Source: Calliopum simillimum
Lineage: Eukaryota; Arthropoda; Insecta; Diptera; Lauxaniidae
Direction: 5' to 3'
Assembly: GCA_951812925.1 (NCBI GenBank)
Contig: OX638371.1
Coordinates: 2,480,001-2,544,000, forward strand
Length of the DNA: 64,000 nucleotides
In this document: positions 21,501 to 30,853 of the stretch, one piece after another
Position numbering within the stretch: position 1 is the first letter of the stretch
Layout of the letters: each line of letters opens with the position of its first letter
Made by a program: the position numbers and the translations under genes
The notes under the pieces: generated by a model
Seen by the model: only the letters and a program-made list of their open reading frames with translations
Told to the model about the DNA's origin: nothing
Databases searched by the model: none

Positions 21501-24145
21501 TTTATTTATTTATTTTTTTTTTTTTTTGAGGTGGAAGTATATTTTGGATATATCTTGAACAATTTAATATGAACGAATTTCTGAAGTTTTGAAAACAAAA
21601 ACATCATAAAAAATTATCTTTATTGTAGATTTCGAGATGTGTTAGCTTTACGACTAATGTCGACCAATTCTCTATCTAAAATGTGAGTCAATCTTTGCGT
21701 TATGTATCAATATTTGAATTGATATCTCCGGGTATCTTGAAAATTGGTGAAAACTTAGTATTTGATATACATATAACTGTGGTAAAAAAGTGACAAACGT
21801 GACGACATTTAAAGTGCAAAAAAGTGGAAGTAAAACATATTTTTATTTTAGTTTTTACTTTCCATTTTAAGTCTTTAGCCAAATGCAGTTTTTGCGAAAA
21901 AATCTTGCACGCTGTTCTGGTGGAAATTGTGAAATTTGCTCATCTGACAACTGCAATACTTTTATTACTTTTTCATGCATTATTCTTAAGTTTTGATTAC
22001 CACTAGTGAAATTTTACGTTGAAAGTTTTGCAGCAAACTTTAACCCATTACAACAAAATTTTTAAAAAAAGGTGTCAAAAAACTATAAATCAGGATACAA
22101 TACTAAAAAAAAACTACATTTGTGCAACTTTGGAGTCGGTTTGATCATCAGTGTTAATGAATTTATGTGTGAATTGCTTAAACTAGCACTAAATACTTTA
22201 ATTTTTCTCCAAGATAATATCATAAAACTATAAGTTTTTAATAACTTTCAATATTTTGGTCATGGTAGACCTTTTGGCAGAAATACCTATATATTCATTA
22301 TATATGTAAAAAACACCAAGCCAAATAATGTGTGCTGGGAAAAATGGCACCCACAAAAATCAATTTATTATACCTCTGAAAATATTTAACGTACATGAAT
22401 AAGATTTAATAAATTTGTACGGAGCTCCGGGAAAAGTAATGTTCACTGGGAAAATGGCCAATGCCACGAAATGCTGATCTTAAAAAGCTTACAAAGGTAA
22501 ACAAATTAATGAAATATCATTTCTAATACAATCAACGAACACACATAATATAGAAAAATACCTGCTACAAGTGCTTTCACTGAACTTTAAATGACTTTTT
22601 AATAATTTGGTTTAATTGACATGAAATAACTTAATTAACCCAATAATTGCTTAATTTCACATTGAATTAAAAACCGTCTGAGCAACAACAAAATTATAGT
22701 CGCGTGTTGGAACTGCCCGCAGTTTAGCAAAATTGTCAGACGTATCAGCCCAAATAAACCGCAATGCGCTTACCATTAATACTACTCCTATTACAACTAC
22801 ACTTCATGCAGGCAGAGGTAATTCAAGAATCTTAACAAAACTTCTTAAAGAGAAACTACTTGCTTCTTCTATAATTTTCCCCATGAATAGCGCAACTGGT
22901 ACGCTGAAATAATCAGCTGTAATCATAGCGTACTGAATCCTTTGATGGTGCAAAATGTTGGCTGCTGGTCAGGACGAAAGGGAAAACTCTCTTTCTTTAG
23001 CGCTGAATTTACGCTGCTAAAGCAGCTAAATGATTTTGATATCAACTTTCGCTTCGATATGCTACGTAAGGATAATACAAAAATCAATCTGCTCAATATG
23101 GAGTTAAATGGCTGCAAGTACTTTGAAGCATATTACAATAAATTCTTCATGCAAGTGGGACTACGTGAATTGAGGCGCGTTAGCAATTTTCCACATCGTT
23201 GTCCATTCCTAGCGGTGAGTTTTACTGTAAATTACACACACATAATGTGATAATACAAAAATATACTTTACACTTCTAGCATAAACGCTATTTACTTAGC
23301 AATTACACTGTTGATCCTGAAGACTATCCAGTTCTTACGCCTTTTATGACTTGGACGATGTATTTGGGTTTTTTGCTTGATCACAAGTCCCAAGGTGGCA
23401 TAACAATATTGGGCAAAATCTTAAAGCAGCATTGATATTCTTTTTAAACATTTTCAAAATTTGTTGTAGAGTATTTTCGGAAAAATAAATATTTTTTTAT
23501 TTCAACTTACCCCTGCATACACCCAATCCACTAATGATGGGCAATTTGGTCACACATTGTAGCGGTGGTTCACATTGGCCAGAAAAGCCACCAGGACCAC
23601 CGCAAGATTCGCCGAGGGTTTTTGCACAAATGCGACAGCATCTAAAAGAAAACAAAAATTTTGTTAAAATATCTCGAGAGGCTCTTCAATAGAGTAATGC
23701 ATAGCAGCCAAGTTTAGAAAAGTTTGGCAATTTTCTTGGATATGACTTTTTGCTCTTGAGCGAGAGTCGAATATTGTTTCCTTTAGCTAACCGATAGTTA
23801 AAGTACTTTGTCGCGATTTTCACGGCAAGAATCAATATGCATATTCAAGGAAAGTTGCTGCGCTAAAGGAACACTACTGAGTTATTTGAGCGATCACAAG
23901 CCAAAAGCTCACTTATGAGCCCAGAAGAGCACAGTCGTTAATACTCACTTGCATGGATCCCACAGCATCAGTCCTTTGCCTGGACAATCGAGCGCACGTA
24001 TTACATCACACTCACGCGGATTGCAATAGCACATGAGGCCATTAACGACACGACTTCCAGCGGCGACCATAATAAGCAGATAGCAACACAGGTAGATGAG
24101 ATATGTGCGTAAGTTAAGAAAACAAAACTGCGTTGTAGAGAACAT
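409..24145 (-). CDS. Secreted single IGFBP-domain protein, four coding exons (joined 24145-23949, 23641-23511, 4931-4639, 540-409)
   Basis: Spliced model of 250 residues. All junctions are GT..AG and phases agree (65 codons+2; 1+43 codons+1; 2+97 codons; 44 codons with stop). Residues about 13-30 are hydrophobic and act as signal peptide or anchor. Residues 39-108 hold 12 cysteines (39, 41, 46, 54, 65, 67, 68, 71, 79, 89, 95, 108), the number in the IGFBP N-terminal domain, with CKCCRICA matching the family GCGCCxxCA and GESCGG after it. Residues about 111-158 are Ser- and Asn-rich linker. A second Cys-containing module follows (C159, C171, C178, C180, C187, C209; motif RCQCWP), then a basic tail (RRKRKSLRKR). 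Insect single-IGFBP-domain proteins are extracellular; what this one binds is unknown. Introns are 307 bp, about 18.6 kb and about 4.1 kb. The DUF1091 gene lies inside intron 2 on the other strand. Uncertain points are the first Met (M26 is an alternative) and the 3' end. Confidence 0.88.
1028..2579. mobile_element. Long-arm foldback DNA transposon, hAT-like ends
   Basis: A near-perfect palindrome with arms of roughly 700 bp and a central spacer of about 110 bp near 1745-1860. The ends are TAGGGCGTTTCACGAAAAC and its complement. The 8-bp direct repeat ATGTACAC at 1020-1027 and 2580-2587 is a target-site duplication. An 8-bp duplication and TAGGG ends fit hAT-class non-autonomous elements (inference). 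The spacer contains a diverged copy of an arm segment (CTCATGAACGGTRAGTC). Short frames in both arms are mirror images and not genes. Confidence 0.85.
3285..4060. repeat. Copy of a palindromic dispersed repeat (same family as 54369-55200)
   Basis: An inner palindrome is formed by ACTCAAGAGGAAAGCAT near 3409 and its complement near 3645-3665 around poly(A/T) tracts. The outer part (about 3840-4060) matches 54950-55170 base for base over long stretches, for example the segment with AAATCCTCCCGGATTG and GATATTGCCAAATTTGAG. Only one outer arm is present here, so this copy looks truncated. Confidence 0.65.
4639..4931 (-). CDS. IGFBP-domain gene, coding exon 3 (Ser/Asn linker and second Cys module)
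   Basis: Opens after a strong acceptor (tttttgttttgcag). It encodes LPFSPSSD, a Ser-rich run, a Tyr/His patch and a long Asn/Lys stretch built on AAC/AAT/AAG codons. NCT (possible N-glycosylation), ITLEPGCEI, RCQCWP and RWHFKTIE follow. It ends at ATAGAG|gtgagt, phase 0. The open frame continues upstream of the acceptor as a hydrophobic run from 4989, but that part is intronic in this model. Confidence 0.85.
7372..7557 (+). other. Possible coding fragment, unrecognised (61 codons)
   Basis: An ATG-started frame whose base and codon composition is richer than the surroundings (…NCDRITSEQLNRSKP…LDTDDIFEHL, stop at 7555-7557). It has no signal peptide, no motif I know and no flanking promoter or splice context. 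It lies in the IGFBP intron on the opposite strand. It could be a fragment of a retroposed gene or mobile-element protein, or chance. Confidence 0.2.
7801..8050. mobile_element. piggyBac-like MITE with TTAM target sites and an internal 65-bp duplication
   Basis: Ends CCCATTTCAACCAAGTTTTT and, inverted, CCCATTTCTACCAAGTTTTT, flanked by TTAC (7797-7800) and TTAA (8051-8054). TTAA targets and CCC termini are piggyBac hallmarks. Inside, two nearly identical 65-bp copies (7868-7932, 7933-7997) include TGCTCTAAAAAGTTGTTCCA. Single ends of the same family (TTAACCCATTA...GTTTTTGG) recur near 22040, 59215 and 63606. Confidence 0.65.
8540..8625 (+). repeat. Dispersed repeat shared with 21716-21810 (inverted)
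   Basis: The segment TTTTACCACAGCTATACGTA through CCAATTTTCGTAAAAAACGGAGATGTC matches the reverse complement of 21720-21800 with few changes. Class unknown. Confidence 0.5.
11095..11470 (-). repeat. Copy of the dispersed 'gccacg(t/c)cctcttgt' repeat family
   Basis: Read on the minus strand it contains TTTTGCTTGTGTGGGAGCTA followed by CCACGTCCTCTTGTCC. This matches the plus strand at 45670-45720 (TTTTGCTTATATGGGAGGTG, then TCACGTCCTCTTGTCC). The family has no evident terminal repeats or coding sequence. Confidence 0.55.
15130..15760 (+). repeat. Degenerate repeat cluster built on a CTGATATAGTATCGGGCT motif
   Basis: Seven variants of AGCTGATATAGTATCGGGCT occur near 15162, 15236, 15306, 15424, 15488, 15666 and 15728. 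The first three sit in units of about 70 bp that also share AACGCAATGGTATTCTCTT. The block is GC-richer than its surroundings. It could be the regulatory part of a retroelement LTR or a local satellite; I cannot place it. Confidence 0.55.
16192..16240. repeat. Small perfect-looking hairpin
   Basis: GATTTGTAGGAGGAAAA (16192-16208) pairs with TTTTCTCCTCACAAATC (16224-16240) across a 15-base loop with two mismatches. It may be the terminal hairpin of a mobile element or an RNA hairpin; there is no other evidence. Confidence 0.4.
16250..16520 (+). repeat. Degenerate tandem repeat (CCGATTTCTTCAATGTA / TTTCAATACTTTTGGAC)
   Basis: About three imperfect units, period near 100-125 bp, share ACCGATTTCTTCAATGTA and TTTTTCAATACTTTTGGAC. 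Related sequence occurs at 14680-14740 and 43380-43700. Thus relatives of this repeat flank the 15-16 kb GC-richer block. Confidence 0.45.
18985..20137. repeat. Long hexanucleotide satellite, (ACAATC)n next to (ATAATC)n
   Basis: After a short irregular lead-in, 34 perfect ACAATC units run from 19057 to 19260. About 146 ATAATC units follow from 19261 to 20136, with only a few single-base variants (near 19927, 20055 and 20067). Two of the three frames on each strand are stop-free, which produces large meaningless open frames. The array is in intron 2 of the IGFBP gene and would be transcribed as a GAUUAU/GAUUGU repeat. Confidence 0.97.
21716..21810 (-). repeat. Dispersed repeat shared with 8540-8625
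   Basis: The reverse complement carries TTTTTTACCACAGTTATATG, then ATCAAATACTAAGTTTTCACC and CCGGAGATATCAATTC, aligned with 8550-8620. Confidence 0.5.
22290..22480 (+). repeat. Dispersed repeat copy ('aatattta.c.cacatgaataagattt' family)
   Basis: Shares CTGAAAATATTTAACGTACA, TGAATAAGATTTAATA and AATGTTCACTGGGAAAA with 38620-38800 and in part with 62520-62680. No terminal repeats are seen. Confidence 0.5.
22764..23435 (+). CDS. DUF1091-family secreted protein, three exons (22764-22817, 22891-23214, 23280-23435)
   Basis: Spliced 177-residue protein. Exon 1 is 18 codons (a hydrophobic signal peptide, LPLILLLLQLHF). Introns of 73 and 65 bp have donors gtaatt and gtgagt and acceptors gaatag and cttctag, all phase 0. 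The body shows features of the Drosophila DUF1091 (DM8) family: a SCNHSVLNP start, NVGCW, a mid-region NMELNGCKYF and FPHRCPFLA followed by KRYLLSNYTVDPEDYPVL. Function is unknown; related fly proteins are numerous, secreted and often tissue-restricted. The gene is nested in intron 2 of the IGFBP-domain gene on the opposite strand. No clear TATA box is upstream. Length and cysteine pattern look intact, so I see no sign of pseudogenisation. Confidence 0.85.
23484..23489 (+). terminator. Poly(A) signal of the nested DUF1091 gene
   Basis: AATAAA lies 49 bases after the stop codon. It is 22 bases before exon 2 of the antisense IGFBP gene, so the cleavage site must fall beside or within that exon's donor region. 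Confidence 0.65.
23511..23641 (-). CDS. IGFBP-domain gene, coding exon 2
   Basis: Encodes residues 66-109 and the first base of codon 110: CCRIC, GESCGG, QCEPPLQC and GVCR, completing the 12-Cys IGFBP fold. The acceptor is ttcttttag and the donor is CAGGG|gtaagt (23510-23505). One base (G) is carried over and pairs with AT of exon 3 to give Asp110. This phase match across 18.6 kb is the main reason for linking the two. Confidence 0.88.
23949..24145 (-). CDS. IGFBP-domain gene, coding exon 1
   Basis: Encodes residues 1 to 65 plus two bases of codon 66: the signal peptide and the first five domain cysteines (CYC..C..C..C). It ends at a consensus donor (ATGCAA|gtgagt) at 23948-23943. The two leftover bases AA join the A of exon 2 to give Lys66. 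The frame opens at an ATG with A-rich sequence just upstream on the minus strand. Confidence 0.88.
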
Positions 24146-24371
24146 TTTTACAATTTGGTTTGTGTGTGTGTTGTGGTGGTTTTTTTTTTAATTTTGTGTT
24201 ATTGTTGTAAACTGTAAATACTTTGAATTCGGATCATATTCTAAATTAGTTGCAAGTTTACAGCGTATAAATAAAATTTTTTCTTTATTTGTTCATACTG
24301 CACTAAAATTTCCATGAATGCATTGCCACAATATTTTGCTTTAGTTGCCAAGAACCGGCAGATAGTTTAAG
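24146..24371 (-). other. Probable 5' UTR part of the first coding exon of the IGFBP gene
   Basis: On the minus strand a good polypyrimidine tract and AG (ttcttttctttttag) end at 24372. About 226 bases then run to the ATG at 24145 with no upstream coding frame. This suggests that a non-coding 5' exon and the promoter lie to the right of 24.4 kb. I cannot locate that exon. Confidence 0.45.
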
Positions 24372-24454
24372 CTAAAAAGAAAAGAACAAAACAAACAAAT
24401 TAGTAACTTACAGGGTATGTAGGAACTTAATATTTAGAATGCAGCTCCGTAATT

Positions 24455-24990
24455 GCAAACCTATATACATACATATCTGTCTATCTCATACGGAAAACAA
24501 TTCGCGCATACGCATTACATATAAAATAGCGCCCAACGTAGAGACTGTCATCTTAGTCATATATAAAAGCTAGGACTTAGCAACCCTGTCATCACAAACC
24601 TATATACATATCATCAGTTTATCTCATAAGAAAAACCACCCACCCATATGAATTTCACACAAAATGGCGCCCAACGTGAGGACGACTATTTAAATCTTAT
24701 ATTAGTGCAAGGATATAGCACAAAATCACAAATCTATATACATATTATATCTTTATCTCATAAGGAAAACCATTCGCTCATACGCATTAAACATAAAACG
24801 GCGCCCAACGCAGGGACGACCATGCAAGTAGAATATATGTACTCGGATTTAACAGTCCTGCCACCACAAACCTATATATAAGTTTATTATCTCTCTATTT
24901 CATAAAGAAAATCAATCAGCCTTATTAATTACAAAAAAATGAAGCCCAACGTGGGCACAAACATGTAAGTCATAGGTTGATAAGTACATA
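24455..24990 (+). repeat. Four-unit tandem repeat carrying tRNA-Lys PBS-like motifs
   Basis: Units of about 138 bp each carry (CA)AACCTATATACATA, TATCTCATA.GGAAAA.C and a variant of TGGCGCCCAACGTGRGGAC (24527, 24665, 24799, 24940). TGGCGCCCAACGTGGGGC is the classical primer-binding site complementary to the 3' end of tRNA-Lys1,2. No LTRs or gag/pol sequence are visible around it. Confidence 0.7.
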
Positions 24991-27339
24991 GTTCCAATAT
25001 CTTTAATTTAATTAATTTTCATAAGAAATCACACACTTCAAACAAGTTTAAAAGCGTCCACTCAAACAATACTTTATTATGCGCTTATTCCTTCCTTGCA
25101 CAAGTGTCCTTTAGCGCACTGTCAGTCAGTGTCGCATGATAATGTAATCATAAGAATTGCTTTTTTAAAAATGAAACCAGTGCCAAAAATAAAAAAAAAC
25201 ATTTTGATTCACCGCTACGCTGCTTGAAATTTTATTCATCATTCCCCCCTATGTAAATGAAGGACATGAAGCGTAAAATTGTTATTATCCTTAAAGTGAC
25301 AAAAAGTAATAAGAACGAACACTCAGGCAGCCAAACAGACAGACAGACAGCCATAGAAACAAGAGGAAATGGAGGGAGGCCAAGAAAGGGACAAAATAAA
25401 CTTTTGACGCCAAAATAGCAAATGACAAGCGAGCAATTGCAGGGATGAGCAGAAAGCAAAAAGGACGAAGGACGAAAAGACTGTCGCAAAGTAATGAGCA
25501 CACAATAAAACAACAACAACGACAAAAAAAGAAAACAAAAACTACAACAATGCGAACAACAAAAAACACAAACAAAATGAAATACGCGTTAAATAAAATG
25601 AAATTACGAATTACGAGCGGAAGTGAGCGCTTAATTTCCGCAACAGTCACGACTTTTGTTCGTATACAGAGATAGAGCATCCGGCGTTGCGTTCTGCTGC
25701 GCTGCGCTGCAATACACAGTGGGTTGCAGCAGCAGCAGCAAAAGTAAATTTATTGTTGCAAATACCTTAGTCACATGGCCAAAAGGGTCGTGGTTTGCAG
25801 GAAGCACCAAATATTGTGTTGCTGCTAAAATTTTTGATTTAATTAAAATGCTGAGGACGGCAGCAGGAGCTGTTTTTGACATCAAATGAATTTTCCTGCA
25901 TTTGTTGTATGTTGGTTTTGTTGTTGTTGCCACATTCTAGCGAACTTAATTTTATGCATCGCAATTTATCGCATTTGCTTCAGCAGAAGACACATACACA
26001 TCCAAAGCTGTTTCAATTTATTGTCAACTATAGTTCAAGGATACTTGCAGGCACTTGCAATGTGTTGCAGTTTCACAAATGAAGCTGCCTTTTAACGTAT
26101 AAGAACACTTAAGTAGTCTTACTATGTCATAATATTTGCGCCAATTAATGGAAGCAGAAAATCATTTTTGTCGAAGGGAATAGAAGTCAAATAAGTAAGT
26201 AGTGCAATCAGTGACTCTTTAAGAACTATCTGGTGTTCTAAGCACAAATAAGCAACACTTGTGTATCGGAAACTTTTTTCAAAACTCCAGAAAATGCTGG
26301 GTGTAGCTGTGACAGAATTACTAAAGTATAGCGTTTTTAACAACTCCATAGAAAATGCTAATAAATATTCTTTTCATAATTTCCTTGAGTGCTCAGCTAA
26401 GACATCATGTGCCATGTTCTAGTCAAGCTAAAGGGTGTTTTGCTTCGAAGTTTGTTTTTCAAACTAGCAAAACTGCCTTAAGCGATGTAATTCATTTATT
26501 TTTGATCTGGTGTAGTTGTAATAAGTTGATTTTCCGAAAAATGTACCATTCGAATTCTCGGGGCTCAAAACCATCATTAAATATAAAGTTTGATTTTTTA
26601 ACAATTTACTACAGATACCTACTTCACAGGAGCTACGAATAACTTAAAAAAATAATTCTGAATATTTTACTATGAAACTATAACATTAAGTCTCACTCTC
26701 CCTCCTGTCTCTAACCACTTCTTAGTGCACTTAATTTGACCGTTTCGCAAATCTCGTTATTTTCTAAAAAAACTTTTACAACATTGTTTGTACATATATT
26801 TCAGCTACTGTTTTTCTGTGTTAACTCTAGGAAAATTTTTTCTTTATAGAATTGACATACACAGAAGTTGGTACCTCACTTTAGCTTTACCTAGTTATTT
26901 TTATTCCAACTGTAAATTTTTTAAATATTCCGTAAAAAGACAACTAAAAGTGGAGAAAAAGAGGGATACAGTGCATTTTCAGCTCAGTCAGTTTTGATTT
27001 TTCGATAGTGTGTGTTCGTGCGTTTTTTTTTTTAAGTTTGAAAATTTTGTAAGGACCGCAAGTGTGTGTCATTCTCCACGTAAGCTTTTTTCATATTACT
27101 AAGCATATTTTTTTATCTTTCTATAGTAAAATTAATAAACAGTTAAAGGGACTATACACCAGTTTCAATTCTTTTTCAAATAATTGCTATAATCATTGTG
27201 ATATAACTGTTTTTGTAACATTTTGTCATTCTCCGTTTAGTATCCTTCCACCTGTTTTTTTTTTTTTTTGATAGTTTTGCTAAAAATGTTTTTTTGAAAA
27301 ATAAAAATTAAAGTTTAGTCTTAAACACTTAAGCTTTTA

Positions 27340-27720
27340 AAAAATCCAGCATAAATTTTTAGGGTTGCCAACTGATTTATTTCGAAAATCTTATATAATC
27401 CTTACTTTTTTGCCTAAATTAACATTTCTGAGATTGTGCAAAAATTTTCAGGGTTGCTATCCGATTATTTTATTGGTTTTGCTTAAACCATTTATTTCAA
27501 AAATAAAAATTTAAATTTAAGACTTAAAACACTTAAAAAAATTTTTCAAAAATCCAATATACATTTTTAGGTTTACCACCTGGTTATTTTCAAAAATCTT
27601 ATTCAATTTAATTGTTTTCCTTTTGACTTAATTGAAATTTTTGCTTTCAGAACCACTCAAATAAACTTTTTTGAAATTGTACAGCACAAAAATTGTTAGG
27701 GTTACCACCCGATTTTTTTT
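27340..27720 (+). repeat. Degenerate repeat units containing AGGGTTGCCAACTGATT
   Basis: Variants of TTTTTAGGGTTGCCAACTGA occur near 27357, 27450, 27570 and 27697, with shared AAAATAAAAATT and ACACTTAA segments. Inverted relatives (GGCAACCCT) occur at 27850 and 28075. No coding content. Confidence 0.5.
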
Positions 27721-27931
27721 TTAAATTTTATGTAAGCCAAATTTTGGTCCGTTGAGTATTAACGAATTAAACGACTATTTTTTCGTGAGTAATTATAATG
27801 GCGAATGTTAAAAAAGCATCTACAATGCATTTTCGAAAACAACCAAGTGGCAACCCTTAAAATTAATGTTGGATTTTTCTAAAGTTTATTTAAGCGTTTT
27901 GAGACAAAAATTTTTTTAAATTTTTTAAATG

Positions 27932-28037
27932 AGGGTTATTGTGAATCGAGATAGCCGGGAAATTTTCTTAAACTGCAATAGAGAATGCACGGCAGATTAA
28001 AAAAAATTCCCCGGGGTTCTTGATTCACGATAACCCT
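27932..28037. mobile_element. Short TIR element (MITE), 106 bp
   Basis: AGGGTTATTGTGAATCGAGA at the left end is mirrored by TCTTGATTCACGATAACCCT at the right end, and the arms continue into a CCCGGG-containing stem. No clear target duplication is visible. Confidence 0.55.
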
Positions 28038-29611
28038 TAATATAGTTCTTTAAGAAAAAGTTAAAAAAAAACATGGCAACCCTGAAAGTTTATGTTCAGT
28101 TTTTAAAAATGTCTCAGAAGTTAAAGTTACATATCATATTCTATAACTTCAAGTAACAAAAAAATAAGGAAAAATAGGTAGGGTCAAAAAAAAAGATATG
28201 TTTTTTTATATTTTTCGGAGATTTGCCCAATTCTAAATCATCCAATGGTATCGCGTTCTCGCATTTTACTCTCCAAAAACAACTTTGTCAGTTTTATACT
28301 TTAAGTTCATTAAATTTTGAAATTAATTAATTCTCTGCGCTACTGTTCAAGTGCGTACAACTTATTTTCGCATAGTGCCAGTGTTGCCAGCACAAGCACA
28401 TACGCACCGTAATAATATTGCGCTTTCAATTATGCTCATTGCTGAAAGTCATTTTCAATTTATTTTCATGCACAATTCAATTCTGTAAGGTTTACAAAAA
28501 AAAAGAAAAAAAACAAAAGAAGGAATAAAAACTTGATCATTTGGCAACACTGACAGCGTAGCTGATACTTTAGCCAGCGGCGGCCAATAGCCAGAGGAGT
28601 CGCTCGACGTGTAACCAATACAGACACAATCACATCCTGATTTCATTTTGGTTTTTTGTTGTTGTTTTGCTGTTTGAGTTTTTTGTTTTATTTGCACAGT
28701 TGCTTTTCAACTGTTGTTTTACGACAAAAGCTTTAAAAGGAGTTGTTGTTGTTGTTGTTGTTATTACAGCTGCTACTCCTTGTAATCCTTTTTGCAATTT
28801 CACTTTTGTAAATTGAAAATGATGCGGCAAATGTAATGCGCTCCATTTTCCACTTCAGCTGCTCTGCACAGAAGAGTAAAAAGCACAAATACTCATGCAT
28901 ACAAGGAGCGAGCGAGTTTTTGTTAAATGTATGCGTGTGTGCGTGCGTTTGTATACTTTTGTTGATTTTGAAATTGTAGTTGTAGCTTTGCTGTTGTCAT
29001 TGCTGCTGCTGTTGTTATTGTTGTTGTTGCTGCAATTTTAAATTTCACATCGCCACACTATCGATGAATGTATTTTCTCTGCTAATGCAACTTAAGTGCC
29101 CCCCAGCCACAAGGATCAGTAAACTTGCAGCAGTGTTGTAGCAATAAAAGCAACAACAACAACAATGGAATGCTGTGTCTGTTGCTGTGGTTCGTATTTG
29201 TGGGCCTCCTTTTTAATTTTATTTGTGCACCCATTGATTCATTATTGACAAAAGCAATTAAATGAAACTTAAAATTCATTCGAAAATGGAGCTCGTCTGG
29301 AATTTTCTGCGGAAACAATGATGCATGGCAGGCGAGTAACAGAAACCAATGCTGATGGGATAACAAAAAAAAACCTTTGCGTAATTAATTGTAATATGTC
29401 AACAATAGGACTAATTTTTATGACTTTCACTGTACTAAAAAAATGTGATCCTAAAAGTATGCAATAAATTTTTGACAAAAAAGTTTAAATTCATTTTAGA
29501 ACAAATAAAGTGGCCACCTCAGGATGTGACAGAAACTATTAGAATCGTGAATAAAAACATCTTTAAGTTTCAAAAACGCCGCAGCCAGTGCCGACACAAG
29601 CCACGGTTATG

Positions 29612-29960
29612 ATGTACTACGCTTCAGTGTTGGTTTGGCTACAGTGCAATAAAGTTGCAGTAGTAGCTAAGTGATGAAAATTTTGAAAACAGTGTGTATT
29701 AAAGTTAAATTCTTTCAACTTTAAAATTTTTAATGTGATCTCATTACAATTTTGGGTAAATTTTTTGTCAAATTATCCGAGAGTTTCAATAAACGTACTA
29801 GCACCTATATAAGTGATACACTGTGCTCAGTGTTACTTTGACTACAGTGCAATAAAGTTGAAGTATTAGCTAAGCAAAATCAATTTTGAATTAAAGTTGA
29901 ATTCTGTTAGCTTTGATAGTTTTAATCTGATATGACCACAGTTTTGGCAAAATTGAAGAA
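29612..29960 (+). repeat. Two-unit tandem duplication, period about 209 bp
   Basis: CTACAGTGCAATAAAGTTG, GCTAAG and TTAAAGTTRAATTCT occur in the same order at 29638-29720 and 29850-29930. The copies are clearly diverged. Confidence 0.5.
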
Positions 29961-30721
29961 CGTAACAGTTTCCATTAGCATAATTTCACAGTATGTCTGA
30001 TGATTTTATGTACAGGGTGTAAGCGTTAAGATTATGAAGCTTCTAGGAGATGATAGATGAGACCTTGCAAATTTATATTTTTTTTTATGCGTCAGTGATT
30101 TTATTAGACAAAATTATTCCGCTCGAAAATTTAAAAAAATCTTCCAATATAAATTTGCTCTTTAGACTTGTATTTTTTTCTGACTTAGAATCAAGATTCT
30201 TAAAAAAAATTAAAGGAGGCTACATTAATAGAACAGTTTTCATACTAAAATGGCCGCTAAAATCAAAAAAAAAAGGAACAAAATTCAAAATTTCTGCTTT
30301 AAGTTCTTTCTAACCCTATAAACCAATTCCACTACTAGAAAGTTCATACAATTGACTGACAGTTTTGCATTAGCTATATCTGAAAATTAGATATTTTAGG
30401 GGTATAATTTAGACCTCTAATCAAATAAAATTTTTTGTTAATCTAGGCATCTTCCTCTATCACTGCTTTTTAACCCTAATGATTTACACCCATTTCTTTT
30501 CTCGCGCCTTTATGCTTAAATTACCAAAAACATGTCAAAAACACTGTTGTCCATTTAATTATTTTTATCACAAAACTATCAACAACAAAGGCAACAAGCG
30601 ATGAAAAAACAGCGAAAATAAACACTACAAAGACAAGCCATCAAATATTAAATTTATCACGGTGCATATCAAGTTTTTTGCGACGCTTCTTTCATGAATA
30701 ACCTTTTTTTTTCATGATTTT

Positions 30722-30853
30722 TTATTCATTTTCTTTTGTTGTTATCATGCGATACTTCTTGCTAACATCCGGCGATTTTGCATAAATTTCTGGCGTAGAT
30801 TTATACGTAAAATAAGCCCAGTTTTGTTGTCTCAATGTACGTACTGAAGACAT
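30722..30853 (-). CDS. Possible small ORF, 43 codons, unrecognised
   Basis: ATG at 30853 opens MSSVRTLRQQ...PEIYAKSPDVSKKYRMITTKENE and stops at 30722-30724. An in-frame ATG also exists at 30904. Composition looks more protein-like than neighbouring frames (few low-complexity runs), and AATAAA overlaps the stop codon. No signal peptide, membrane segment or family motif. It could be a retroposed fragment. Confidence 0.25.
   Translation of the reverse strand: MSSVRTLRQQNWAYFTYKSTPEIYAKSPDVSKKYRMITTKENE

Larger units (their letters stand above)
4932..22763 (-). other. Intron 2 of the IGFBP gene, gene-free part
   Basis: The leftmost 17.8 kb of the 18.6 kb intron. I see no convincing exon. It contains a piggyBac-like MITE (7801-8050), dispersed repeats (8540-8625, 11095-11470, 14680-14740, 16250-16520, 21716-21810), a degenerate motif cluster (15130-15760) and the hexamer satellite (18985-20137). 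Otherwise it is AT-rich sequence with T and A runs and CA/GT microsatellites such as the one near 6160. Confidence 0.6.

Noticed and set aside
25445..25675. Lys/Thr/Gln-rich frame
   Set aside because: Derived from CAA/AAC triplet-rich DNA upstream of the IGFBP gene; no coding signature.
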